A stretch of DNA of 64,000 nt from Selaginella tamariscina (GCA_003024785.1 PUQB01000262.1:186001-250000), one strand, 5' to 3'; numbered from the stretch's first letter, positions 20,174 to 32,085 are shown. The notes: generated from the sequence alone by a model not told the origin. Numbers and translations are program-made.

Positions 20174-20499
20174 CATGAGCCTGTCTAGGTCTTCTAGGGC
20201 AAGACCCTAAGTCAACTAGGGTTATCCCTTAAGGGTTTTGGGGGTAGACACTCTAGGGAGACTTAGGCTAAACCTAAGTTAACTAGGGTTATCCCTCAAG
20301 AGTTCTGGGGGCAGACATTCTAGGGAGACTTAGGCTAAACCCTAAGTCTCTTGTCCACTTGGGCATTTAGAGTCTAACCTAGGGGTCGTTGGGGTTGTTC
20401 TGGAAAACTTAGCGTTGCTCACACAGGGTGATGACGCTGAATGACCATCTGGCAGCCACGTGTTGCCACGTGTTGGCCCTTTGGGTTAAAACTCTGACA
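20174..20499 (+). repeat. Element A 3' LTR, right part
   Basis: This continues A's 3' LTR after the B insertion and matches 7319-7646. It carries the two CACGTG cores and ends CTCTGACA at 20499. ATGAT follows as the outer flank. Confidence 0.9.
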
Positions 20500-22511
20500 A
20501 TGATTCAATTATTAATTAGTTCAAAGGGTATGCTAAGCTAATCAAGGTACATGTTTGGCATTGGTCCTAAAAAAAGATCAAGATTTACAAGTAAAAGAAG
20601 ATGTTGAAGAATGGTATAATTTAGAAATCTTGAAGTCCTTGAGCATGTTATGATGAATTGGATAGAGTTTGCAATCGATTATCGCCCTGAATGATGTAAT
20701 TATTTCATATGTTTATCCGCTTCCTCATACCGTAATCTTCTAGATTGACTAAGGTGAACCTGTTGATTCACTAAGTTAGATTTTTCTCTATGTATTGGCA
20801 AGTTTCGAGGGCTAATGTATACATTTTTAAAACTACTTGAACACCATTGTGAATGTTGAAGGTGACTTTTAACTTCATAGACAATGTTTTAATTCCTTCG
20901 AAAGGACGTAAAAGGATTATGTTTGTGATGTGCACAAGTTCTAGATTGATTGCGAAAGTTAGTTTGGTCTAAGTGTGTGTTATTGTCAGCATGCCCAAAT
21001 GCATGTTTGAAGATAGTTAGAAGAGTACTCCAATCCCCACAAGTTGTTGCATCTAGACCATTGTACCATTGCATTGTCATTCATTAAAAACAAGTAGAAA
21101 ACTAACACAAATATTAAAACATCATCGAACGAATGATATGTGTGACCATCGTAAAATGATTAAATGAATAGTATGCATCATCCCAAGATTCTATAGAAGA
21201 AATCAGCTAGACTTGGAGATTTATAGCATGAGTAGGAGGAGTAGCACCACATTTGCCATTAACTATGTTTAATAAGTCAATTACACCTTGCATAGCATTT
21301 AACAATTGCGTGAGTTGTTATTTTGCATAAAAATATTCACTTGTTCACGCAACCATGGATGAAAAAAAGAGAGAATAAAGCTGTATTTACATAAACAAAA
21401 CAAATCTATATAATGGAAAATCTACATCTAAAAAGACAAAAAAAATTAATAATAAGGCCACAAATCCAAGTGCTTTATAAGGACAATTATGTATGTCCCT
21501 TTATAGTTAAACATGCCCCTCATCTTCCCCCAATGTGATAACTCACAAAATAAAAAATGTGCATACCTAGTTAGCTTCATACTTACGAACAAGTGATCTA
21601 AATTGAAACCAATCATTATGGCCACAAAATCCCATAATACTAATAAGAGTATATGGAGTGAACCTTGCATCTCATTATAAATAAAGTAAATGCTAGTAAA
21701 TGCCATAATGTTTAAATAAATTTAAAGTGTAAATGCTATTTTCATTTTTATAATAAAATTAGTTTTTTGGTTTTGAGATTTCATGTAATTTTAAATTAAA
21801 GTGTCAGAGTGTATATTATATGTGTGTGTGTGTGTGTGTGTATTCAAATAGAGTGCCGTTAGTGCAATTTTAAAATGTTATCAGGATGTGTACTATGCCA
21901 GCAATGAAGATTTCCCTTTTAATTTTGTATTATGACATATTTTAATTAACATTGATTTGATGATTTAATAAGAGATTAGTTAAATATCCTTCACGTGTGT
22001 ATGTGTACATGCATGTGTGTGTGTATGTTTATGGCATGCCTTGTGAAGATTCAATGTAATAAGTATTCATATAACCATACAATTTTTATTATTTTCGTGT
22101 TGCAATGCTCAAACAAATTATTTTAAAGTGAATTAACTATTAAAATAGTTTCGATACTCCAATTTATAAAACAAGAGATGTAATTATAAATAATTACAGT
22201 ATATTAAAAAATTATTTTAAAATTTATATTTTATTTAATAAAGCAAAAGAAAATTTTATTTTCAAAAAAATATAATATGTAATAATATAAATTTTAAGAA
22301 CAATATGCTTATAAACATGAGCAACTGAAAATTATTATTAAGGAGCTTAACATGCCATAAACTTCATAATTATTTATAAAATGTTAAATTTAAATAACAA
22401 TGAATCTTTAAAAATATATTAAAATGAATTTGAAATTCAAAATAGTTTAATTATGCTATATTTGGAATAATAGCATCATTTGTTTTACTAAAACTTTTTA
22501 AGTAGTAAATT
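20500..22511. other. AT-rich interval between elements A and C
   Basis: There is no intact gene. A gag relic lies at 20889-21080. A (TG)n run lies at about 21825-21841. The rest is AT-rich with short frames that show no domain. Confidence 0.6.
20889..21080 (-). pseudogene. Retrotransposon gag relic
   Basis: This minus-strand frame of 63 residues begins MTMQWYNGLDATT and continues with W, L, F and F at gag-domain spacing. It resembles LKWYNGLVADI in element C's gag (near 26660). It is a fragment without a partner pol nearby, so it is an older, separate relic. The similarity is short, hence modest confidence. Confidence 0.5.
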
Positions 22512-22706
22512 TGAAAGAACAGATAAATATGCACAGAATGTGATATCTTATTCTTGTACAAAACCTTGCTTATATACAGGAGACCTTCTGCCACGTGGCA
22601 CACATGCGACACGTGGCACTGACACATGGGGGCTAGATCACCACCCATGTGTCACTATGCATGTGTGTATATACACATGCGTATATACAGTATACAACAT
22701 CTTACA
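22512..22706 (-). repeat. Element C 3' LTR
   Basis: On the minus strand it begins TGTAAGATG. It contains a TATATAC-rich stretch and three CACGTG/CACATG-type words, including CCACGTGGC and ACACGTGGC. Confidence 0.85.
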
Positions 22707-22724
22707 TTATCCTCCCCTTTGCAG
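22707..22724 (-). other. Element C polypurine tract
   Basis: The minus strand reads GCAAAGGGGAGGATAA directly before the 3' LTR. Confidence 0.75.
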
Positions 22725-22849
22725 TTGTGTAGATGGTGATGGATCTGATGCTCCTAGATCCGTCATCTAAGGTATGACCGAATGTACTCAACGGGTCTCG
22801 AACGACAAACCATTTCATTCGAACTATGTGAACTATCTCAACCTCATAA

Positions 22850-23950
22850 GATCCCACTAACTGTACTTGATACACTTGAGGACCAACCTTTGAAGTACTC
22901 GGTAGGGACCAAGCCACTTATGTAATAAGCCAGTTGCAAGCCCAGGTCAATTAGCTTGGAAAAACATACCAGGACTAAGTCACCGTCAACAAAATCTGGT
23001 AGAATTTGATGTCGTGCATTGTAAGAAGATTGCTGCCGTATTTGAGCTCGACCAAGATGTTCAACAGACTCTACACGTAGAATAGGCAAACAACATCCAA
23101 ATGTCGAGCCTACATCTTTGCATCCTCAACACGTGGCAGATTCGATGATAACTCCAATTCACTAGGCAACTTAGGATCATTTTCATACAATGCCTTGAAT
23201 GGAGAGATGCCAATCGAACTTGAATGCCTGTTACATAAGCAAATCTCAAGTATCAATCCCAGTCAGTGTGATTGAAGTTCACATACTTCGAGATTATACT
23301 CTTGAAGGTTCGATTCAATCGCTCCACCAAACCATCAGTTTGTGGATGATTGGAGAGGCAAATGAGTGTTTTACCCCTAACCTCTCACACAACACTCGGA
23401 ATACCTCGGCATGGAATACTGCAAAACCACATTATCGAACAGAAACAAAGCTGTTGACATGCAGTTGCATCCGGAAGGCACCAAACCAATGAGTTAAATA
23501 ATCAGATACACAATGATGTACTGGTTACCTTGAGAAGAACGTGGAAAAGGTCCCATTAAATCCACTGCAATTAACTCAAAAGGGCGAGAGACATTGATGG
23601 ATTATAACACCCCATGGCCCGAGTCGTAGAGGAATTCCGAGTTTGACAAATGGGACAACTTTGAATATACCTGATCACATCACACACATGCTGGCCAATA
23701 AAAGGATCGGCAGCTTCTCCAACACTCGTTGGTGACCAAGATGACCTCCAACAATAGGTGAATCATGATATGCTCGAAGAAGGTGTGGAACATATGTAGA
23801 GGGTACAACCAAACGCCATCTGTCTTGGATTTGTCCCAATAAAATACAATAAACCATCCTGAAGTCGAAACTGAGCATGATATTGTCGAAACTGAGGTTC
23901 GGAAGACGGATTTGCAAACGCATCGTAATTGCCTCGTCCATGGTTCATGT
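22850..23950 (-). pseudogene. pol: Element C integrase, broken
   Basis: The minus strand shows HDSPIVGGHLGHQRVLEKL (near 23720-23770), then SCPICQTRNS (near 23645) as the zinc-binding pair, and HPQTDGLVERLNRTFKS (near 23300) with the catalytic Glu. The pieces are in different frames with stops between. It is non-functional. Confidence 0.8.
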
Positions 23951-24029
23951 TTTTGAGCATCCTGCCACTGTTCCAAGGATGGTAAGTCGGCATCGAATAC
24001 CTGAGGGGCTTGTATCAAACCGAACGCTG

Positions 24030-25250
24030 CACTATGCATGAGCAGGCAAAGTGGAATCGGAAAGGGGTGCTCGAGAAAGTGCATCCGCATCCACCATTGT
24101 TCGCCCAGGCCTGTGCACCACCTTAAAGTTATATACTGGAGACGTAATGCCCATCTGGCTACACGACCCACTAAATTCTTCCGTTTTAATAAAAGTGACA
24201 AGCATGATCACACTCCAAAAGTGTTTCACTCCCATGTAAGTAGGCATGAAGTCGTTCAAAACCCCAAACAGCAGCAAGGCATTCTTTTTCAGTAGTGGAA
24301 TAATTCCGCTCAGCCGAGTACTCGACTAATGTAAGCCACCGGGTGTCGAATGAAGATCCACAGCATCGTTTGCATCAATACACCACCAATACCAACATCT
24401 GAGGCATCTACTCGTAAAATGAACGGACGAGTAAAATCTGGGTATTGAAGCAATGGTGGAGTTGTCAGAACTCTTTTAACTGGTCAAATGCCTGCTGACA
24501 CCTGCGAGTCCACCTGAAAATACCTGTGGACGAACTAACTCCAAGAGGGAGTTCGATCAGTGAGATGATCGATGAATCGACCCAAGTACTGCACCTTGCC
24601 CAAGAAACGCTGGACTTCCTGTACTGTAAGGACGAGGGAACTCTCGAACAGCTCGCAACTTCATTGGATCCACCTGTAAACCCTCTCGAGATATACGGTA
24701 ACCCAAGTAAGTGGTGTCGGTCGATCCAACACACACTTTTCAAGTTTCAACTTCAGCCAACTTCTCAAAATCGATCAAGAACTCGCCGTACATCATGAAT
24801 GTGATCCTCCCAAGAACCAGACCCATGAATGAGCACATCATCATAAATCGCAGTGATATCGGCATATTAAAAGAAGCTCATCATCATTAAAGGTGTAGGA
24901 ACTGAAGTCAATCCAAAAGGCATGACCAAAAACTCGTAAAGACCAAATGGTGTCCGGAAGGTTTTTTTGGAATATCCTCCTCAGCTATAGGAACCTGCCA
25001 ATATCCTGATGCCAAATCCAACTTAGTAAACCATCGACTCTGACCCAAACGATCTAATAGATCGGCAGAGTTCGGAAGTGGATAACATCTTTGATGGTAA
25101 CATCGTTAAGAGGTCGGTAATTCACACAGAATCGAGAGATCCATTAGGCTTGGGAACTAAATGAGGTTCACATGCCCATGGACTCCATGATGGATGACAC
25201 ATTTGATTACCAATCATATCTGTAATAGCTATTCACATAGCTGATCACCT
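24030..25250 (-). pseudogene. pol: Element C reverse transcriptase and RNase H, broken
   Basis: The minus strand shows FTKLDLASGYWQVPIAEED (near 25000), FGLYEFLVMPFGLT (near 24930), YDDVLIHG (near 24835, aspartates kept) and RPGRTMVDADALSRAPL (near 24075). Stops and frame changes separate them. The order is normal for gypsy Pol. Confidence 0.8.
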
Positions 25251-25630
25251 TGGGACAGATCAAATTTGAACAAACTTGCATACTGCTGCTTAAGTTGTTC
25301 GATGCAGTGTGCTCAATACTCAGGTGACAGATTTGGCATTTGAACCTGTTGAGATGAACACCACCCATGTTGAGATGAACACCACCCCAAAGGAGCTATA
25401 TGCATGATACAAACCGCAACAAGCTTCTCTGGACATAAAGGAACAGATTGCAGAGACACAGACTCCAAGCATAATACGAGAGGAGAGAGTGAAAAATCAC
25501 ACATACCTTTTGACTACTTTAACCAATCACATCCCAGAATAATGTCAAAAACCTAGGAAGGGACAACCCTAAGAGACCCAGAGGAAAACTTACATTTGGC
25601 ACCCATAACCAGCATAGTCAAAGTGGTGTA

Positions 25631-25894
25631 CTATGATACTATAGGAGACTGCCCATTACCATATAAAATGTGCAAGACCTTATTTGCACGTCTCAAGAGT
25701 AACGAATACCGATGCACCAGAGAAGTAGTTATGAAAGACATACTAGATCCTGTATCCACAAGCACTGTGACTGAAACATCATTCACTCGTGCATAAAATG
25801 TGAAAACTGGATGATTTGGTGGAACTTGCAACCCTTGATATGCATAACAGAAAAAGCATGGAAGTGGAGTTTCCATCGCATGGGATCCCTCCAT
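25631..25894 (-). pseudogene. Element C protease relic
   Basis: This 87-residue frame has the aspartic protease motif VLVDTGSSMSFI, preceded by VFTFYARVNDVSV. It lies between gag and reverse transcriptase as expected. Confidence 0.75.
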
Positions 25895-26009
25895 TGCCCG
25901 TACGATTATTGGTTTTCACAACAGATCCACCCGCAAGAGAGGAGTCGTCATTTGGAAGCTCATCATCAGACATAATGGCCGCCACAGGTACACCATCTGG
26001 AACATATGG

Positions 26010-26980
26010 TCACCAGCCTGGATGTGGTGGATGCCAATCAGGATATACATCACATGCCTGCCAAGTATGTCCAAGTGCCCAACATGCCAACAATGAAATT
26101 GATTGGCGACCTGCATTGTTCCAATTCCTCCTGTCACAAATCGTAGATTTTGACCACCACGGGCAGGAACTAGAGCAGGTGCAGGACGATTTTGTGGAGG
26201 TAATCCACAGGGTGGGCCGAGGTCGACCACGAAGGGCTTGTCGCGCGAGTACATATGCAGTAGCGTTAACCTCCATTGGATCAACACACTGAATAGGAGG
26301 AATAGGTAACCCAAGGAGACCACGACCCTCACCAGGTACCAACTCAAATCGTTGAGCTAGTGCAAAAACTTCTTCCAATGTGGTAGGACAAAGAGATTGA
26401 ATGAATCGAACGAGTTTGGGTCGCATAGTCGGCCATAACATACCGAGCTTAATGGGTTCAAGCATGTTAAGATATGCATGTTGAGCTAAATCCCCGAACC
26501 TAATACTAAACCGCATAACAGACTCATCAGGATGTTGTCGTATCGCATGCAGTTGTTGAAAAGCATCATCTGAATTTTCAACTTTGTTGAACGTACATTT
26601 GAGGCATTCTGTCAACCGATTACTATTGGCTTGAATGTCCGCAACCAATCCATTATACCATTTGAGCGTAAGGCCTTCCAAACATGTAGGAAATTCTCTG
26701 AGAGCACGGGCCTCATCCCAACCATCGTAACAAACAATAACTTAAAAATGATCAAACTAGTAGTATACATCATCTCCCGGATCACCACAAAAAGATCGGG
26801 GTCAAACCCTTGGATTTGTGGCATGTGAAGAAGACGAAGGAGTAGAAGCAGATCCCCCGATAGGAGGCTTGGGTGGAGAAGAGGACAGACCCTCAATAAA
26901 GCGTTCTAACAACTTAGTTTGTGCATCAATAACAGTAGCAATAATGTTAAAAGCCGTTTCCATATTTATTGTCATGGAAA
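26010..26980 (-). pseudogene. gag: Element C Gag, broken
   Basis: The start is probably the ATG near 26980, opening MTINMETAFNI. A Ser/Pro-rich stretch follows. The gag domain in 26681-26010 shows LKWYNGLVADIQ, RQHPDESVMRFSIRFGDL and ALAQRFE. The C-terminus contains a degraded Cys/His region (WALGHTWQACDVYP) that may be the zinc knuckle. There are two or more frame changes. Confidence 0.75.
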
Positions 26981-27010
26981 CAAGAAAAGGAAGGGGCAAA
27001 GAAAGAGATA

Positions 27011-27026
27011 CCCAACTTCTCCACCA
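27011..27026 (-). other. Element C primer-binding site
   Basis: The minus strand reads TGGTGGAGAAGTTGGG one base after the 5' LTR. It has the TGG start of a tRNA-primed site but is not the Met type. The tRNA was not identified. Confidence 0.6.
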
Positions 27027-27027
27027 A

Positions 27028-27219
27028 TAAAAGAACAGATAAATATGCACAAAATGTAATATCTTATTCATGTACGAAACCCTACTTATACACATGAGAC
27101 CTTTTCCATGTGGTCAACATGTGACACATGGCGCTGACACATGGGGGCAAGATCACCACCCATGTGTCACTACACATGTGTATATACACATGTGTATATA
27201 CAGTATACAACATCTTATA
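27028..27219 (-). repeat. Element C 5' LTR
   Basis: It pairs with 22512-22706 with many substitutions. Both CACGTG cores have become CATGTG or CACATG here, as expected if methylated C was lost over time. Confidence 0.85.
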
Positions 27220-27603
27220 AATTCAATTTAAAATAAAATGAACATGTATTTCTAAATATGAATATGTAGGATAAGCACATAAAGTATATTTTATTATTAT
27301 GTACATCATTATTTCTCTTCTTATTTATTACTTCATATAAGTGATTTTTATATAACTATTGTTGGCAGTTTATAATTATATTATAATGAGGGATTCAAGA
27401 AGTTATATTCCATGAAATAATTCATAGCTGCACATATGGTCCGAGTGTTAAAGTAAAGATTCAACATCTCAAAAATCAAGATCAATGGTCATCATGGTAT
27501 AATATGACCTGCATTATCCTATATATACATACATATATGTATGTATACATGTATGTTATGTGTGTGTGGGGAGGACATATGTAAGCACAATGGAATGAGA
27601 TTT

Positions 27604-27634
<31 letters not shown>

Positions 27635-28217
27635 ATATATATATATAAAGCAGTTTAAAACCTGTATGAATATTTCATTGCATTCCATTATAATCTTCTT
27701 TTATGTATACACAGACTAGTATCAGCATTTATTTTTAACGAGCTTTATGTTTCTTATGATTTTATTATGTTTAATTTATATTAAAAACTTATTACTTTAT
27801 TACTTGATTCTTACTTTATTAATTTTTATGCCTTTTTATATTTCCTTCTTGCATTATTGATTTCAGAAACAATCTGGGCCATATTTTACATTTGATATGT
27901 TTTCACTATATATATATATATATATTCACAAAATTCCATAGATTACTACTTTTGATGATGTATAGTGTGATTTGCACAAAATAATGATTTACATGAATAT
28001 AATACGCTTGTATTTTATACGTGCACAGAGACATGTGTGTGTAATAATCATTTTGAAAAAAACTGCATAAAAGTAACGAGTGCATGTGTGTAATGATTAT
28101 ATACATAGTTGCATTAATTATTGGAACTTAATTATGTATATAAGTCGTAACAAGTCAAAAAAATAATATGATTATATTATTTATCAAAGGATAAAAATAT
28201 TTATTAAATTACCAGGC
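27220..28217. other. AT-rich intergenic sequence
   Basis: No gene is supported. A TA-rich repeat lies at 27604-27648 and a short one near 27908-27924. A few GT-rich words occur near 27555. Confidence 0.6.
27604..27648. repeat. (TA)n microsatellite
   Basis: A mostly pure TA run is broken by a few AATATAA words. Confidence 0.9.
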
Positions 28218-29124
28218 CTAGTGATTTTGTATTCTATTTAAGAGTTGCATCCCATTGGCGGAAATCTTTAGCCATGTTCCACCTGGCCCAACAGCAGCAG
28301 CCAGAATATCCTTAAAACGATCGATCTCTGCCTGTTCTAATACCAACGGTTCCTTTGTAACCTTCCTAAATACCTACAAATTATATCGCAATATTAGTTA
28401 ATTACAGTTATAAACTTGATGATTAACACATACACACACAGAGTTTCATTTATTAATGCATTATATAATGTTAAAGTATATACATAATATATACTTTCAT
28501 TATTGTTTATTACCGGTGCACAATCTTGGGCCTAACCTCGGAAGGAAAACCATCTCGCTCCATTATGATCACCACATCATCCCGAAATCTCCACAATAAG
28601 TATATTATGCTACACACAAAATCTACACCTATATGTATATGGTCAATCGTATATACTTATCATCTCTACACACAACTAGTTGTATCTACAGAAAATGGTT
28701 CAGCTATATAACCTTAACTATATACTGTGTGTGTGCGTGTGCGTGAGAGAGAGAGATTGTAGCTAGATGCACACATATACATTACAAGTTTATACATTTT
28801 ACTGCAGTGAGAGATTGTCGCTAGATGCACACACATATATAGAATACAAATACACATACATTACAAGTTTATACGTTTTACTGCAGTGATGCACATGAAT
28901 GTACACACACCCACATACCAAGTCGGCGAAATCTGACATTGCGCTGCTTGAAACCGAGGCAGCATTGGTAGCAAGTTAGCAACCTCTCCTGCTCTAACTA
29001 CAAGCGCCTTCTTCTTCATATTAAGATCCATACCGGTGGCGTTGAATCTTACATTGTTGGTGGCAAAGGAGCTCCGTAGTGGCAAAACTCTTCCGTTGCA
29101 TATATGGAGTACATACGCATACAC
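28218..29124 (-). CDS. Unknown conserved-looking protein, three exons, possibly plastid-targeted
   Basis: Exon 1 runs from about 29124 to 28919, exon 2 from 28609 to 28514 and exon 3 from 28365 to 28218 (stop TAG). The GT..AG borders are consistent and the phases join (2 then 1, 2 then 1). Exon 1 is rich in Arg, Ser and Ala and includes KKKALVVRAGEV, which looks like the end of a chloroplast transit peptide. Exons 2-3 give LLWRFRDDVVIIMERDGFP and EQAEIDRFKDILAAAVGPGG followed by TWLKISANG. I do not recognise the family. The start is unclear: no ATG opens this frame upstream of 29124, while an ATG at 29137-29139 lies in another frame, so a base may be missing. It is divergent from the DCL-like gene. 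Confidence 0.6.
28751..28888. repeat. Tandem duplication in an intron
   Basis: Two units share GAGATTGT, GCTAGATGCACACA, ATTACAAGTTTATAC and TTTTACTGCAGTGA. Unit 1 is about 28751-28808. Unit 2, about 28810-28888, has a short insert of ACATATATAGAATAC type. Both lie in intron 1 of the minus-strand gene. Confidence 0.75.
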
Positions 29125-29363
29125 GCCATTGTGGATGAACCCTTTGTGACAGATATATCATTTGTTAAACCATGATTATATTAATAAACTGTGATTCTCA
29201 AGGTGTGGCTACTAGGTCTACTGTTCAAAAGAATGGAGCAGGAGCTGACATGAGTTTACCATCATCCAGACTTGATCAATTCCAGTTTCACGCTTGCATA
29301 ACATAATCAATTACACGAGGTAAACTGCATAAATACAGAGTTTAGACAAGATAGTCTAAGAAG
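29125..29363. promoter_or_regulatory. Short divergent promoter region
   Basis: About 240 bp separate the two divergent coding starts. A TATA-like CATAAATAC at 29328-29336 lies about 30 bp before the DCL-like ATG; this is close for a promoter with a leader, so it may not be the true box. Confidence 0.4.
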
Positions 29364-30617
29364 ATGCAGCAGTGTGTTCTAACACACTCTAGATTCCCAA
29401 GTAGTTTCTGTGGTGAAGGCAGACACCACAGGCAGTTTATCAGGATTAAGAGGCAGTTTATTAGGATAATTAAGTGCTCTAATGAAGCAGAAGAAGCTTA
29501 TGAAGATGGGAAGTTCCCAGAGTTGAGGCCCAAGCCACAAGCGATGCCTATAGACGAGAAGCAGCAGCAAGAGGAGGATGCTGAGAGAGAAAGAAATGAG
29601 AGAATAACGAGTTTTCTGCGGAACTTTGAGGATAAGTCAGAACCAACCAGAGATTTTCAACAACCATATGATCCTGCCTCTGACACTGCTCGACAGGAGA
29701 TGCGTAGAAGACTGCTTCATACTGAAACACCACAGGTACGTGTGTATATACACATTCAACACACACACACACACACACACATACATTTTGCTACGTTTTC
29801 ACAGTTACCAGCGGATGATGAGGACAGAAATCAGGATATTGAGTTCGATATGTTTGAGCACTTGGTGCTCACTATTAGACACATCTTACATTTAAGGTAT
29901 GTTTTTGTTATAATATGAACCTGCATGCGCGCGTGTGATTCCGAATGTTTGATACATTTGTCTTATTGTTGTATTCTTCAGTTTCACATCTTTAAACATA
30001 AACTCTATATAAGCGATACTTATACTTAGCTAGTTAGACACATACATGTGTGTGTGTGTTTGGGTTGTGTGTGTCCCCTGTATGTTACACACACACACAC
30101 AAAATGAGGTTCACATTGTTTGTGTGAAACATAATGAATATATAAACAAATGTATAAAACTATTTGTATGTTATTTATGAATAGATACAACATAGGCGAG
30201 AGACTGGATCTTGAAGACGAGCTTATACTAGTGGAAGAAGCCATTCCATACCATCCCGACCGCGAGTTTAAAGTTGGCTGTGGAATAGACTACATCAAGG
30301 TACACACACACACACACACACACATTTCTGTGTATGTTTGTTGACTATAAGTGTGTATGGTGTAAGTTTTAATTATATACACACAGAATGCATATGCATA
30401 TATGTTCTATGTGTAGGTTGATGTGCACCCAGAGTATGGAAGCAGGTGTTTCTTCATAGTAAGGAAAGATCAAAGTGAGATAGATTTCTCATACCGCAAG
30501 TGCATGATGGGACTAGCGAGGGCAAAGCAGATACCTCCCGAGCGAGCCAGAGACCTCATCTACTTCTTCAAAACCTCAAATGGCCAGACACACCCTCGGT
30601 ACTTCTCACTCGCGTAA
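29364..30617 (+). CDS. DCL-like protein (DUF3223 family), four exons
   Basis: Exons are 29364-29735, 29805-29896, 30185-30299 and 30417-30617. All introns are GT..AG and phases agree, giving 259 residues. The N-terminal third is basic and then acidic/Gln-rich. The C-terminal domain has IPYHPDREFKVGCGIDYIKV and HPEYGSRCFFIVR, then IDFSYRKC, the hallmark text of DCL (defective chloroplasts and leaves), a plant family needed for plastid rRNA processing and chloroplast development. A DeCL domain also occurs at the C-terminus of the RNA polymerase V large subunit, but this short protein is a stand-alone form. The N-terminus lacks a clear transit peptide, so plastid targeting is unproven. Intron 1 and intron 3 contain (CA)n close to the donor. 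Confidence 0.85.
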
Positions 30618-30933
30618 TGCCGAGAATATTCTATAGTAATGTAATGTTTTTACTTTTTAATACATATACTTAAAATAAAGATAAACTGTAAATTTAATAA
30701 TCATTATTTCATTAAAAATAAACTTTGCCGCGTGTTCATACTGAAATGTTCTTCAAAAACTATTGTTTTCAGAATGATTTTTGTATTATTTAATAGTTAA
30801 AAGTGTGTCTTTTAACAGTCGATTTTAAATTATGAGGTTTTATTTTTGAAAAACTGAATATTTATTAATTGTTAATTGTTAATCAATTCATTAATGTTTA
30901 GAAGAGATGTCTGTAACTAGTATCTAATATCTG

Positions 30934-30982
<49 letters not shown>

Positions 30983-30984
30983 AC
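30934..30984. repeat. (CT)n(CA)n compound microsatellite
   Basis: A CT run switches directly to a CA run. The same compound type recurs at 32060 and 35504. Confidence 0.9.
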
Positions 30985-32059
30985 GATTGTAGTCAAATGC
31001 CGAAATATATATCTTATGGCATGGCATATACATACTGCAATTGTTTATAATTATCAATGAATAGTATATACAGATAAGTATATAATTGGCATTCTCAAGA
31101 TTTTATACACATAACATTAATTTAAAATATAACATATGTATATAAATATAGCATTTAATTTGTTTTTAAGAAAATCCAACGACGAAGTTTTGAAACTACA
31201 GAATAATTAAATTCAGAACCCATAAGAAAACTGAACCACGATACTAAATGAATCAATATCAAGACATGATATTTTTAATTTAAACAATGTTTGTTTTTGA
31301 AATTAACAATTTTTAGGGACTAATATACTTAACCAAACAAGTATATAACTCTGTCGAGTCCACGTGGGAATTTGGATTATCAGGTACTCAAGGTTATATA
31401 GGATATTTATACACACAAATATACAGCCTTGATATATATATATATGCGCATTTTGTACGGGGAAGTACAAATACGTATATAAACATTATTTTTCTAAATG
31501 CAGCATTAATTAATCAAACTATGTATTATATCTATAATTATATATATTCTTAATTTTAAATAATATAGTCATTTGGAAAATAAATACATATACTGCGTCC
31601 ATCGTCACAAGAATCTTTTTGATTCTTCTAATATGGTCTCGCACATACATATGTGTGTGTATTATAACACTTTCATTTAAAATAAATTACATAAATAAAA
31701 ATATATTTTTATAAATAAAATAAAATGAAATGTTCTTGGTATCCCTCTCACAGTATTTATAGTAATATAAATTTAAATTTAGTAGTCATTGTTTCGTTAA
31801 GTTGAACTTATATAGTCTGATTATAAATATTACAACAAATGTTATAAGTTTTGTTTTTCTAAATTTCTTTCACGTGATCGCATTGTATTTAGTTCTAGAT
31901 TAGAAGTTATAGTAGCGAACACAATATTAATATTAAATTTTAATTACCTAATATTTGAAATCAGCATATGCTAACGAAATCTCTAAACAATAAATAAATC
32001 AGCATAATCATTCATTATTGTTCACAATCATGGTTATCTCGAATATGGTAATGGTTACC

Positions 32060-32085
32060 CCTCTCTCTCTCTCTCTCTCTCTCTT

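Larger units (their letters stand above)
1..20499 (+). mobile_element. Element A: non-autonomous Ty3/gypsy-type LTR element, split by two insertions
   Basis: The 5' LTR (1-1071 plus 7149-7646) matches the 3' LTR (11312-12807 plus 20174-20499) once the two inserted elements are removed. Window base 1 corresponds to base 11574, so about 262 bp of the 5' LTR lie outside the window. The rebuilt LTR is about 1.82 kb, begins TGTCA and ends TGACA. A Met-tRNA-type primer site follows at 7649 and a purine tract precedes the 3' LTR at 11298. The 3.6 kb interior has no recognisable gag, protease, reverse transcriptase or integrase. This is the layout of a large retrotransposon derivative (LARD). The LTR ends, leader and 3' untranslated part match element B, which is the likely source of its proteins. 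The 5' target duplication is outside the window, so it cannot be tested. Confidence 0.85.
22512..27219 (-). mobile_element. Element C: old Ty3/gypsy element with short LTRs
   Basis: It is flanked by LTRs of about 195 bp (22512-22706 and 27028-27219). The likely target duplication is AAATT (22507-22511 and 27219-27223, the right one overlapping the LTR end by a base). On the minus strand the order is gag, protease, reverse transcriptase, RNase H, integrase, purine tract. All domains are heavily broken and the LTRs differ at many sites, so it is older than CV1, A and B. Its integrase motif TDGLVERLNRT differs from the HPQTDGQSE wording of CV1. No chromodomain was seen. Confidence 0.9.
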
